Origin: Changshengia sp963803165
GTDB lineage: Bacteria; Chloroflexota; Dormibacteria; Aeolococcales; Aeolococcaceae
DNA length: 64,000 bases
Assembly (NCBI GenBank): GCA_963803165.1
Contig: CAWDLK010000002.1
Coordinates: forward strand, 310,001 to 374,000
Reading direction: 5' to 3'
In this document: positions 35,912 to 44,612 of the stretch, piece after piece
How the letters are laid out: each line of letters begins with the position of its first letter
Position numbering within the stretch: the first letter of the stretch is position 1
Translations under genes and position numbers: made by a program
Notes under the pieces: generated by a model
Told to the model about the DNA's origin: nothing
Seen by the model: only the letters and a program-made list of their open reading frames with translations
Database searches by the model: none

Positions 35912-36739
35912 TCAGGTCGCGCGCACCTGCACCATGCCGTGCTCGACGCGGGTCGCGTAGGCGACCGCGGGGGCCGATGCCGGGCCCCGCACCGCGTGCC
36001 CGTCGCTGAGCCGGAAGCGGCTGCCGTGCCACGGGCAGGTCACGCAGAGCTCCTCGTCGACGGTGCCCTCGTGGAGCGGCCCGGAGGCGTGGGGGCAGAC
36101 GTCGGAGATGGCGTAGATCTGGGAGCGGCGCCGGTAGAGGAGCACCCGGGCGCCGCCGGCCTCGGCGACCGTGAGGGTGGCCTCCTCCAGGCGCTCCTCG
36201 GCGATGGCGTCGGTCCACTCCGCCGGCTTCTCGAGGAAGGCCTGGTGGTCGACGCCGAGCCCCCGCGCGTAGCTGAGGTGCCCGCCCAGGTAGCCACCCG
36301 CGGCGACGGCGGCGAGCCCCAGGAGGCGCAGCGGCCGGGCCCCGCGCCGGACCCCCAGGGACGCCGCGAACAGCCCCAGCCCGGCGACGTTGGCGGCGGC
36401 GTGGACCAGGCCCACCCGCCGCTCCTCACCGTAGGAGTCGGACCAGTCGCTGAGCCCGCTGACGACCGCGGGCACGGCGGCCAGCACGCCCGCTCCGACC
36501 AGGGGGTCGACGGCGCCCTCGGAGGCGGAGCCGCCGAAGAGGTCGAGGGCCACCGCCCCGCTCCAGAAGCCGATGGGCAGATCGGTGAGCAGAGGGTGCA
36601 GCGGGTGCTCCAGCCAGGTCCCGCTGAGCAGGCTCTTGGCAGGGCCCACCGCGGCGTTGACGGCGCTCGCGATCCTGTCGGAGACCCGGTCGAGGAGCTC
36701 CAGATCCTCCAGCCGGTCGGTGAGCTCCCTCAGTCCCAC
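35912..36739 (-). CDS. DUF2231 membrane protein fused to a Rieske [2Fe-2S] domain
   Basis: 275 residues. Residues ~35-165 have about four hydrophobic helices with the DUF2231 marker HPLHPLLTDLPIGFW. The C-terminal ~100 residues are a Rieske domain with CPHASGPLHEG and CPWHGSRFRL, the Cys-x-His and Cys-x2-His ligands. It is probably a membrane electron carrier whose partner is unknown. GTG 36739 is chosen because TATCCT ends 7 nt before it (leaderless pattern). Confidence 0.85.
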   Translation of the reverse strand: MGLRELTDRLEDLELLDRVSDRIASAVNAAVGPAKSLLSGTWLEHPLHPLLTDLPIGFWSGAVALDLFGGSASEGAVDPLVGAGVLAAVPAVVSGLSDWSDSYGEERRVGLVHAAANVAGLGLFAASLGVRRGARPLRLLGLAAVAAGGYLGGHLSYARGLGVDHQAFLEKPAEWTDAIAEERLEEATLTVAEAGGARVLLYRRRSQIYAISDVCPHASGPLHEGTVDEELCVTCPWHGSRFRLSDGHAVRGPASAPAVAYATRVEHGMVQVRAT

Positions 36740-36828
36740 GCCGCCAAGGATATGGCAGCGGGGGGGGAGGCGTCGAGGGTGGCGCCGCGCGCCGGCCGGA
36801 GCCGGCGGCGGCACCACCGGGAGAGAGG

Positions 36829-37413
36829 TCAGGCTGCTGCGGCCGCGGTCGCGGCGACGAGCTCGGCCTCGATCTCGAGCTGGATCCTCTTGCTCACCAG
36901 GACGCCCCCGGACTCGAGGGCGACGTTCCAGGTCAGCCCCCACTCCTCGCGGTCGATCTCGGCGGCGGCGGAGATCACCGCCACCGACGTTCCCCAGGGG
37001 GTGCTGGCGGCACCGAGGTACTCGACGTCGAGGGTGAGCGGGCGGGTCTGGTCGCGGATGGTGAGGTCGCCCGTGACCGCGTAGCGCCCATCCGCCGCGG
37101 GCACGACGCCGGTCGAGCGGAAGGTGATGGTCGGGAACTTCTCGACGTCGAAGAAGTCGGCGGAGCGCAGGTGGGCGTCGCGCTTCTCGTCCCGGCTGTC
37201 GAGGCTGGCGACGTCGATGGTGACGTCGACGCCGGAATGCTCGAGGGTCTCGCCCACGCGGATCCGGGCGTCCACCTTCTCGAAGGTGCCCCGGACCTTG
37301 GTCACCACCAGGTGGCGGGCCAGGAAGCCGACGTGGGTGTGCGAGGGGTCGAGCGCGTACTCCCCGGGGGCCAGGGGCGGGCGGGTGACGGTGGAGGTGC
37401 TGGTCTGGGCCAT
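36829..37413 (-). CDS. YceI-family lipid-binding protein
   Basis: 194-residue YceI beta-barrel (lipocalin-like) without a visible signal peptide. Recognisable segments are YALDPSHTHVGFLARHLVVTKVRGTF, the SRDEKRDAHLRSADFFDVEKFPTITF block and a TRPLTLDVEYLG strand. The family binds polyisoprenoids, but the physiological role varies. It is divergent from a MarR gene across a gap holding three similar palindromes, so repression by MarR is likely. Confidence 0.92.
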   Translation of the reverse strand: MAQTSTSTVTRPPLAPGEYALDPSHTHVGFLARHLVVTKVRGTFEKVDARIRVGETLEHSGVDVTIDVASLDSRDEKRDAHLRSADFFDVEKFPTITFRSTGVVPAADGRYAVTGDLTIRDQTRPLTLDVEYLGAASTPWGTSVAVISAAAEIDREEWGLTWNVALESGGVLVSKRIQLEIEAELVAATAAAAA

Positions 37414-37445
37414 GATGTCTCTCTCCGATGGTTGCGGCGTTGACG

Positions 37446-37503
37446 GTTGCTACGGCAACGGTTGCTTGAGCAACTATACATCCCAAGTCGTTGCGCTGTC
37501 AAC
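37446..37503. promoter_or_regulatory. Divergent yceI/marR promoter with three GTTG-N6-CAAC palindromes
   Basis: Palindromes at 37446-37459 (gttgctacggcaac), 37461-37474 (gttgcttgagcaac) and 37490-37503 (gttgcgctgtcaac). The first two start 15 bp apart. On the minus strand TTGACA (37497-37502) and TATAGT (37473-37478), 18 bp apart, form a strong yceI promoter. On the plus strand TACCCT (37514-37519) ends 7 nt before marR. MarR binding here would block both. Confidence 0.75.
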
Positions 37504-37526
37504 CTTCGTGAGGTACCCTAGAGCCC

Positions 37527-38078
37527 GTGGTCGTCTCAGAAACGAATCAATCGGTCCACCTGCAGGCCTGGCGTGCTCTGCTGCGCGCGCAGGCCGGGCT
37601 CGCCTGCAGCCTCGAACGGGAGCTGATGGCCGCCGAGGGGCTGCCCCTTGCCTGGTACGAGGTGCTCCTCGTCCTCGACCACGCCCCGGAGGGAGCGCTC
37701 CGCCTCCAGCGGCTGATGGACACGGTGCTGATGACCAAGAGCGGGGTGAGCCGCCTCGTCGACCGGATGGAGACCGCGGGGCTGGTGGCGCGCTCCGGCT
37801 GCCCGTCGGACCGGCGGGGGGCGTTCGCGGTCATCACCGAGCAGGGCCGGGCGAAGCTGCGCCGGGCGATGCCGGTCCACAGCGCCGGCATCGATCGCCA
37901 CCTCGCCAGCGTGCTCAACGCGGAGGAGGCGGGCCGTCTGCGCGACGCGCTGGGCGCCGTCGCCGACGCCCTCGGTGGTGAGGGCGTGTTCCTCGCCTGC
38001 ACCGGGGCGGACGGGGAGCTCCGCCCGGATGCCGAGACCGAGGGCCTCGCCGTGCTCACCGCCCGCGCCGAGAGCTGA
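37527..38078 (+). CDS. MarR-family transcriptional regulator
   Basis: 183 residues with a winged helix (LAWYEVLLVLDHAPEGALRLQRLMDTVLMTKSGVSRLVDRMETAGLV) and wing DRRGAFAVITEQG. GTG start with a -10-like TACCCT 7 nt upstream, hence probably leaderless. It probably controls itself and yceI through the palindromes in the gap. The inducer is unknown. Confidence 0.9.
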   Translation: MVVSETNQSVHLQAWRALLRAQAGLACSLERELMAAEGLPLAWYEVLLVLDHAPEGALRLQRLMDTVLMTKSGVSRLVDRMETAGLVARSGCPSDRRGAFAVITEQGRAKLRRAMPVHSAGIDRHLASVLNAEEAGRLRDALGAVADALGGEGVFLACTGADGELRPDAETEGLAVLTARAES

Positions 38079-38130
38079 CCTGGCGTACAAAATGGCAGGC
38101 GGGACCGCCTAGCGCCCACAATGGCGCCCC

Positions 38131-40773
38131 GTGGCCGGTCGCATCACGAGTGACAACCTCACCGAGACCGAGGCGGCGGAGCGCGCCGAGCTGATCGGCG
38201 ACCTCACCTACCAGGTGGATCTCGAGCTGAGCGACGACCCGGGGGCTCCGACCTTCCAGAGCTCCGCCCGGATCGGCTTCTCCTGCCGCCGCGCCGGAGC
38301 CGACACCTTCCTCAACCTGACCGTGGGCGAGCAGGGACGGCTGCGCGAGGTGCGTGTCGGCGGGCGGCCGGCGCGCGCCGCGGTGGCCGGCTACGACGGC
38401 GCCCGCATCCCCCTGGCCGGGCTTCCCGCCGGGCCGGTCAGCGTCGAGATCGTCGCCGACTGCGCCTACGAGCGTGTCGGGGTGGGCCTCCACCGCGTCG
38501 TCGACCCCTCCGACCAGCAGGTCTACGTCTACACCCACTTCGAGCCCTTCGACGCCCACAAGGTGTTCGCCTGCTTCGACCAGCCGGACCTCAAGGGGAC
38601 CTTCGCGGAGACGGTCCGGGCGCCTCTCGCGTGGGAGGTGTGCGGCAACGGTCGAGTGCTCAGCCGCGAGGACCACGGGGACGGCAGCCGCACCTGGCGG
38701 TTCAACACCACCCCTCCCCTCTCCACCTACCTGATGGCCGTGGCCGCCGGTGACTTCCGCGTGGTCGAGAGCGAGCACCATGGCATCCGGCTCGGCCTCT
38801 ACGCCCGCCGGTCGCTGGCGCCCCAGCTCGAGGAGCAGGCCGGCGAGCTGTTCGAGATCACCCGCCAGGGGCTCGACTTCTTCGCCGAGGAGTTCGGCCT
38901 CGACTACGCCTTCGACGAGTACAACCAGCTCTTCGTGCCCGAATTCAACATGGGCGCGATGGAGAACCCTGGCTGCGTCACCTTCAACGAGATGTTCGTC
39001 TTCCGCAGCAGGGCCACCGAGCTGCAGCGGGCGCGGCGGGCCGAGGTGATCGTCCACGAGATGGCCCACGTCTGCGGCTTCGGCGACGTCGCCACCATGC
39101 GCTGGTGGGGCGACCTCTGGCTCAACGAGAGCTTCGCCACCTACATGGCCAGCAAGGCGCTGGTCACGGCCACCGCCTTCACCAACGCGTGGGTCGACTT
39201 CGCCAACACCATGAAGTCGGCGGCGGCGCGCCAGGACCAGCTGCCCTCCACCCACCCCGTCTCCACCCCCTGCGCCGACACCAACGAGGTCCGCCAGAAC
39301 TTCGACGGCATCACCTACCAGAAGGGGGCCTCGGTCCTCAAACAGCTGGTCGCCTGGGTCGGCGACGACGCCTTCACCCGGGGCGTCCGGGAGTACTTCC
39401 GCCGCTACCGCTGGGCCAACGCGGGCCTCTCCGAGTTCCTCGCCTGCATCGAGGCCGCCTCCGGCCGCGACCTCGCCGGCTGGTCGGCGGAGTGGCTGAG
39501 GACGGCGGGGATCAACACCCTGCGCCCGGAGCTCGCCGTCGAGGACGGCCACCTCGCGAGCATCGGGATCGTCCAGTCGGCGGCGCCCCAGAACCCGACG
39601 CTCCGCTCCCACCATCTCCTGGTCGGCCTCTACCGGCTCGAGGGGGAGCGCCTCACCCGCTTCCGCCGCCTCGATGCCGAGGTCGGGGGGGCCCGCACCG
39701 AGGTGGAGGAGCTGCGCGGCGAGCTGGTCCCCGACCTCACGCTGATCAACGACGACGACCTCACCTTCGCCAAGCTGCGCTTCGACCCGACCTCGATGCG
39801 GACGCTGCTCGACCACCTCGGCGGGCTCGAGGACCCGCTGGCCCGCTCGCTCTGCTGGGCGGCCCTGTGGGACATGACCCGGGATGCCGAGCTGCCCACC
39901 CGCGACTTCGTCGGCGCCGTCCTCCACCACGCGCGCCGCGAGACCGATGTCACCGTCCTGGAGCGGCTGCTCAGCCAGGCCCTGGCCGCCATCGACCAGT
40001 TCGGCGACCCGGCCAACCGGGTGGCGGCGCGCGCGGCGGTGGCCGCGACCTCCTGGGAGCTGATGACCGGGGCCGAGCCGGGCGGCGACGCCCAGCTCAC
40101 CTGGGCGCGGGCCCACATCGCGGCGGCGATCGCCGACCCCGACCTCGACCGCCTCGAGCGCCTCCTCGACGGCACCGAGCAGGTCCCCGGGCTCGGCGTC
40201 GACAACGACCTGCGCTGGATGATGGTGGGCCGCCTCGCGTGCCTCGGCCGCGACGCCGGCCCGCGGATCGACGCCCTGCTCACGGCCGACGACACCGACT
40301 TCGGCCGCCGCCGGGCCGCCGCCTGCCGCGCCGCCCAGCCCGAGGCCGCCGCCAAGCAGGCCGCCTTCGACCAGGTGGTGGAGGGCGCCGGCCTTCCTCT
40401 CCAGATGCAGAACGCCCTGATGGGCGGGTTCGGCGTGGGTCCCTTCGCGGTGGGTGGATTGATGCAGTGGGGTGAGCGGCAGGCCGACCTGCTCCGCCCC
40501 TACGTGGAGCGGTGGATCGTGGCCGTGCCGCGGTTCTGGGCGAGGCGCAGCGCCGAGGAGGCGGAGAGCTTCACCGAGTTCCTCTACCCCCGTGAGCTGG
40601 TGGAGCCCGAGACGCTCGCCGCCGCGGACCGGGCGCTGGCGGCCGTGCAGGCCGCCCCCGACATCTCGGAGTCGACCCGGCGGGCCGCCTCCCGCCCCAT
40701 CGTCGAGGGTCGGGACGGGACCGAGAGGACGCTCCGGGCCCGTGCCTGCGACATCGCCGCAGCCCGCCGCTGA
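38131..40773 (+). CDS. pepN: Aminopeptidase N (M1 zinc metallopeptidase)
   Basis: 880-residue cytosolic M1 peptidase. Substrate motif GAMEN at residues 275-279; zinc ligands in HEMAH (309-313) and the downstream Glu in LWLNESFATY; the C-terminal ~400 residues form the helical ERAP1-like domain. Length matches actinobacterial PepN. GTG start 8 nt after CACAAT, again consistent with leaderless expression. It stands alone, with a hairpin terminator after it. Confidence 0.93.
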   Translation: MAGRITSDNLTETEAAERAELIGDLTYQVDLELSDDPGAPTFQSSARIGFSCRRAGADTFLNLTVGEQGRLREVRVGGRPARAAVAGYDGARIPLAGLPAGPVSVEIVADCAYERVGVGLHRVVDPSDQQVYVYTHFEPFDAHKVFACFDQPDLKGTFAETVRAPLAWEVCGNGRVLSREDHGDGSRTWRFNTTPPLSTYLMAVAAGDFRVVESEHHGIRLGLYARRSLAPQLEEQAGELFEITRQGLDFFAEEFGLDYAFDEYNQLFVPEFNMGAMENPGCVTFNEMFVFRSRATELQRARRAEVIVHEMAHVCGFGDVATMRWWGDLWLNESFATYMASKALVTATAFTNAWVDFANTMKSAAARQDQLPSTHPVSTPCADTNEVRQNFDGITYQKGASVLKQLVAWVGDDAFTRGVREYFRRYRWANAGLSEFLACIEAASGRDLAGWSAEWLRTAGINTLRPELAVEDGHLASIGIVQSAAPQNPTLRSHHLLVGLYRLEGERLTRFRRLDAEVGGARTEVEELRGELVPDLTLINDDDLTFAKLRFDPTSMRTLLDHLGGLEDPLARSLCWAALWDMTRDAELPTRDFVGAVLHHARRETDVTVLERLLSQALAAIDQFGDPANRVAARAAVAATSWELMTGAEPGGDAQLTWARAHIAAAIADPDLDRLERLLDGTEQVPGLGVDNDLRWMMVGRLACLGRDAGPRIDALLTADDTDFGRRRAAACRAAQPEAAAKQAAFDQVVEGAGLPLQMQNALMGGFGVGPFAVGGLMQWGERQADLLRPYVERWIVAVPRFWARRSAEEAESFTEFLYPRELVEPETLAAADRALAAVQAAPDISESTRRAASRPIVEGRDGTERTLRARACDIAAARR

Positions 40774-40778
40774 CCTCC

Positions 40779-40797
40779 GGCCGGCTTCGCGCCGGCC
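40779..40797. terminator. Hairpin between convergent pepN and glycosyltransferase
   Basis: GGCCGGC (40779-40785), loop ttcgc, GCCGGCC (40791-40797): a perfect 7-bp GC stem, 5 bp after the pepN stop. It has no U-run but is well placed as a bidirectional terminator. Confidence 0.55.
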
Positions 40798-40864
40798 AGG
40801 CCGCTCACGCCGGTGCGCTCCCCCCCGCTTCTCGCGTCCCTGATCTGGCCCGCCTCAGCGGAGC

Positions 40865-42154
40865 CTATCCGCTGCCCAGCGAGACCTCGTAGCCGCAGGG
40901 AAGCTCGGCGGGGATCTCCGGGGAGCTGACCCGGCCGTAGATGGAGAGGAGGCGGTCGACCATCCGGTCCCAGGAGAAGCCGGCGGCACGGCGCCGCGCC
41001 GCCTCCCCCATCCGCCGCCGCCCGTCCTCGTCGTGGAGGATGGCCGAGATCGCGGCGCAGTAGTCGCGGGGCTCGTGGCCCTCGACCAGCGATCCGGTCT
41101 CGGCGTCGGCCACCACCTCGGGGAGGCCGCCCACCCGGGCCGCGACCACGGGGGTGCCCTGCGCCTGGGCCTCCAGGGCCACCAGGCCGAACGTCTCCAC
41201 CCGGGACGGCACCACGCAGACGTCGGCCAGCGCGTAGTAGCGGGCCAGCTTCTCGTGGGCCACCGCTCCGAGGAACCGGACCCGGTCCCGGATCCCGGCG
41301 TCCTCGGCCAGCCGCTCCAGGCGCTGCCGCTCGCCGCCATGGCTGGCCCGGGCGCCGTCGCCGCTGTCCTCGCCGATGAAGAGGCAGACCACGTCCTGGA
41401 GGTGGGGGTCGCGATCCATCTCCGCGATCGCCTCGATCAGGGTGTCCGCCCCCTTGAGCGGCTCCAGCCGGCCGGCGAAGAGGACCACCCGCCGGCCGCC
41501 GACGTCCAGGTCCGCGCGCAGCGCGGCGACCGCGGCGGGGTCGGCCGGGTGGAGGTCCACCCCGGGCTCGGCGACGCAGATCCGGTCCCGGTTCGCCGCG
41601 TACAGGCGGACCAGCGACCGGCCCTCGGCCTTGCTCATGGCCACGATGCGGTCGCACTGGGCGGCCAGCTCCTCCTCGACGACGCCGCGCTGGAAGTCGG
41701 GGGGAAGCCCCGCGGCCGCCTTCATCCGGGCCAGCGAGTGGAACGACTGGACCCACGGGATGCCGAGCTCCTCGCGGACGCGGCGCGCCGGCGGACCGCT
41801 CAGCCAGTAGTGGGCGTGGACCAGGCGATAGCTGCGCCGCTCGGAGGCCGCGTGGGCGAGCAGGGCGTCAGCGAAGGGGTCGAGCAGGGGCACCAGCTCG
41901 TCCTTGGGGAGGGGCTCGGGCGGGCCCACGTCGAGGAGCACCAGCCGGCTCCCCGGGGCGATCAGCCGCTCGGCGGGGAGGCCCGGGTCGTCGCGACGGA
42001 CGAAGACGTCGGTCGGCACCCCCCGGTCGGCCAGGCCCTCGCAGAGCCGGCGGACCCCGATGTTCATCCCCCCGTTCTCGCCCCGCCCCAGCTCGCTGAG
42101 GGGCGAAGCGTGGACCGAGACGACGGCGATGGCGCGGCCGCTGGGCTCGGTCAT
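40865..42154 (-). CDS. GT4-family glycosyltransferase
   Basis: 429 residues, two Rossmann-like halves. The N-terminal GENGGMNIGVRRLCEGLADRG resembles the acceptor loop of MshA and sucrose-phosphate-synthase-like enzymes; the donor half has FAGRLEPLKGADTLIEA and the E-x7-E motif ETFGLVALEAQAQGTPVVA. It transfers a sugar from a nucleotide donor to an unknown acceptor. ATG at 42154 is used: TAGACT ends 7 nt upstream and GAGGAG lies between. Last gene of a loose leftward run starting at thrC. Confidence 0.85.
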   Translation of the reverse strand: MTEPSGRAIAVVSVHASPLSELGRGENGGMNIGVRRLCEGLADRGVPTDVFVRRDDPGLPAERLIAPGSRLVLLDVGPPEPLPKDELVPLLDPFADALLAHAASERRSYRLVHAHYWLSGPPARRVREELGIPWVQSFHSLARMKAAAGLPPDFQRGVVEEELAAQCDRIVAMSKAEGRSLVRLYAANRDRICVAEPGVDLHPADPAAVAALRADLDVGGRRVVLFAGRLEPLKGADTLIEAIAEMDRDPHLQDVVCLFIGEDSGDGARASHGGERQRLERLAEDAGIRDRVRFLGAVAHEKLARYYALADVCVVPSRVETFGLVALEAQAQGTPVVAARVGGLPEVVADAETGSLVEGHEPRDYCAAISAILHDEDGRRRMGEAARRRAAGFSWDRMVDRLLSIYGRVSSPEIPAELPCGYEVSLGSG

Positions 42155-42189
42155 GCTCCTCAGTCTACCCACGGACGGTGGTTGCGACG

Positions 42190-43314
42190 TCAACGGTCCT
42201 CGTCAGGCCCCGGCGCCGCGGCCGCCGCCCGCCAGCCCCGGGCGGCGACGGGATCCCACCAGGCGGCCTCCGCCTCGACCATGAGCACCGCGGGATGGAG
42301 GTTGACGGTGGTGCAGCAGTGGGCGGGGATGACCAGGATGCGGTCGCCGATGCGCAGGCCGGTCCACCCCCCGGGCGCGACCAGCACCCCGTGCTCCTCG
42401 CTCATCCGCTCCAGGACCAGGTCCTCGCGCCCGGCCACGATCCCGTGGCCGCGGAGCAGCGGGAGCCGGACGTCCGCGGCGAGCGCCTTGGACCCCGCGT
42501 CGATGACGGCCCGGTCCGCGGCGGGGGTGGCGACCACGGTGGCGACGACCCCCAGGGCGCACTGGTCAGCACCCATCGCGCCGAGGGCCACCTGCTGGGC
42601 GTCCCCATAGACGTAGGACCCGGGCCGCATCTCGGTGGGACCCGCCTCGGTCCAGCGGGCGGTCGGGGTCGAGCCCACGCTCACCTCGGAGACGGCGATG
42701 CCGGCGGCCCGGATCGCCGCCGCCGTCTCCATCACCGCGCGGTGCTCGTCCTCGGCGACCCTCACCAGCTCCCCGCGGTCGGTCACGGCGTAGGCGTGAC
42801 CGGGGAAGCTGAGCAGGCCGCGAAAGCGCTCCGGGCCGATCGCGGCGACCAGCGCCGCCACCGCGGCGGGCGTGGCCTCCGGCGCCGTGCCCAGACGGTG
42901 ATGGCCGGTGTCCACCTCCCAGAGCACCTCGACCCCCGGGGGGAGGCCGGCGGCCACCTCGACGGAGTCCAGGCTGACCGCCAGGCGCCCCACCCGCTCG
43001 GCCAGTGCGGCGAGCCGGCGCAGCCTGGCGGCGCCGACCGGCGGGAAGGCGACCAGCAGGTCGGAGGCGCCGGCGTCCGCGAAGACCTCCGCCTCGGTGA
43101 GCGTCGCCGCGGTCAGCCCCGCCGCGCCGAGCTCGAGCTGGCGGCGGGCGACGAAGGCGCTCTTGTGGGTCTTGGCGTGGGGCCGGAGCCGGAGTCCCAG
43201 GCCCTCGGCGCGAGCCTGCATGGCGGCGAGGTTGGCGTCCATCGCCGCGACGTCGACCGCCGCGAGCGGGGTCTCGACGTCCTCGGCGGCGCCGAGCACC
43301 CGCGCCGCGTCCAT
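42190..43314 (-). CDS. D-threonine aldolase/D-serine dehydratase-like PLP enzyme
   Basis: 374-residue fold-type III PLP enzyme of the alanine-racemase N-domain family. PLP lysine in LRPHAKTHKS, barrel segments LLVAFPPVG and WEVDTGHHRLG, and a C-terminal metal motif PAHCCTTVNLHP as in D-threonine aldolase and eukaryotic-type D-serine dehydratase. Which D-amino acid it acts on cannot be told. It lies 35 bp before the glycosyltransferase and 42 bp after the reductase gene. Confidence 0.85.
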   Translation of the reverse strand: MDAARVLGAAEDVETPLAAVDVAAMDANLAAMQARAEGLGLRLRPHAKTHKSAFVARRQLELGAAGLTAATLTEAEVFADAGASDLLVAFPPVGAARLRRLAALAERVGRLAVSLDSVEVAAGLPPGVEVLWEVDTGHHRLGTAPEATPAAVAALVAAIGPERFRGLLSFPGHAYAVTDRGELVRVAEDEHRAVMETAAAIRAAGIAVSEVSVGSTPTARWTEAGPTEMRPGSYVYGDAQQVALGAMGADQCALGVVATVVATPAADRAVIDAGSKALAADVRLPLLRGHGIVAGREDLVLERMSEEHGVLVAPGGWTGLRIGDRILVIPAHCCTTVNLHPAVLMVEAEAAWWDPVAARGWRAAAAAPGPDEDR

Positions 43315-43356
43315 CAGCGGCCTCGCGCCGGGGCCGGGGTCACCGAGCCGCGCGCC

Positions 43357-44130
43357 TCACTCCGGCCAGTACTGCTCCTCGTGGATGTCGGCGGTGTCGA
43401 AGCCGCCCCGGTGCATCGCGCCGCGGACGTTGTCGATCATCTGCGGGTTGCCGCAGATGAAGGTCGAGGCCGCGCCCGGCCGCAGCTCCAGCCGGTCGGC
43501 GTGCTTGCGCACCACGTCCTCGACCCGGCCCCGCTCCCCCTTCCACTCGGGGTCGAGCCAGGGACGGCTGATGGTCGGGACGTACTCGAACCAGTCGAGG
43601 GTCTCGGTGAGCTCGCGCATCTCGTCGAGGTAGCCGAACTCGGCGGAGACGCTCGCCCCGTGGAGGAGCACCACCTTTCCCTCGGGCGCCCACTCGCCGC
43701 GCTCCTTGCGCCGGATCAGGGTGCGCAGGCAGGAGAGGAAGGGGGCGATCCCGGTGACCGTGGCCACGAAGAGGTGGGCATGGCCGGTGACCGGGGTCTC
43801 GCGCAGGAAGAGGCCCTTGCAGCGGCGGCGCACCGCCAGCTCGGCACCCACCCCCAGCTCCCAGAGCGGGACGGTCAGCTCGCCCTCCGGCACCCGCTCG
43901 ATGAAGAGCTCGATCTCGCCCTCCTCCGGGGAGGAGCAGATCGAGTACGGCCGCTCGATGAGCTTGCCGCCGATGGGGAGCGCCAGCGTGCAGTACTGGC
44001 CGGGCCGGTACCCCAGCTCGAAGTCGGGGGCGATGCGCATCACCCAGAGCCCCTCGGCGAAGTCGCGGCGGCTGACGATGCGGACGGTGCCGAATTTGGC
44101 GGGGTCGACGGTGGGGGCGGTTTCGATCAT
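43357..44130 (-). CDS. fpr: Ferredoxin--NADP(+) reductase
   Basis: 257-residue two-domain flavoprotein of the Fpr type. FAD-binding RPYSICSSP, NADP-binding start TGIAPFLSCLRTL, HGASVSAEFGYLDEM and the C-terminal CGNPQMIDNVR. It moves electrons between NADPH and ferredoxin or flavodoxin. TACACT ends 8 nt before the ATG, so it probably has its own leaderless transcript despite the gene run. Confidence 0.9.
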   Translation of the reverse strand: MIETAPTVDPAKFGTVRIVSRRDFAEGLWVMRIAPDFELGYRPGQYCTLALPIGGKLIERPYSICSSPEEGEIELFIERVPEGELTVPLWELGVGAELAVRRRCKGLFLRETPVTGHAHLFVATVTGIAPFLSCLRTLIRRKERGEWAPEGKVVLLHGASVSAEFGYLDEMRELTETLDWFEYVPTISRPWLDPEWKGERGRVEDVVRKHADRLELRPGAASTFICGNPQMIDNVRGAMHRGGFDTADIHEEQYWPE

Positions 44131-44169
44131 CGCGCGACAGTGTAGGCCCTGGGCTGGGGACGGACCGGC

Positions 44170-44601
44170 TCAGACGTGCCCGGGATCGACGAGCAGCACA
44201 CGAACGGTGCTGTTGGCAAGCTCCCGGCCGTCCTGCGCGTCACGCATGGTCACCGCCCACTGGTGGACCCGGCGCCCGGCGTGCCGCGCCACCGCCTCGG
44301 CGTCGACCCGCTGACCGGCACGCGCGGTGCGCAGGAAGCTGGTGTGGTTCTCGAGCCCCACCGCCCCCCGGCCCGAGCCGTCGCTCCCCGCCGCCACCAT
44401 GGCCCCGACCGAGGCCAGGGTCTCGGCGACGGCGGCGTAGACGCCGCCGTGGACCAGGCCGTAGGGCTGGAGGTGCTGGGGACCGATCTCGAGATGGGCG
44501 GTCACGCGCTCCGCCGAGATCTCGTCGAACTGGAGCCCGAGCAGCCCGATGAAGCCGGTGCTGGGGTCGAAGCCCTCCGGGGGGTCGGCGTCCGGGGGCA
44601 A
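44170..44601 (-). CDS. PaaI-type hotdog thioesterase
   Basis: 143 residues with the acyl-CoA thioesterase signature HLQPYGLVHGGVYAAVAETLASVGA and the later strand TARAGQRVDAEAVARHAGRRVHQW. The TTG at 44601 is the only reasonable start before the domain, 11 bp after the thrC stop with AGGG upstream; the longer frame overlaps thrC and is rejected. It hydrolyses an acyl- or aryl-CoA, substrate unknown. Confidence 0.82.
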   Translation of the reverse strand: MPPDADPPEGFDPSTGFIGLLGLQFDEISAERVTAHLEIGPQHLQPYGLVHGGVYAAVAETLASVGAMVAAGSDGSGRGAVGLENHTSFLRTARAGQRVDAEAVARHAGRRVHQWAVTMRDAQDGRELANSTVRVLLVDPGHV

Positions 44602-44612
44602 CCCGCCGGCCC

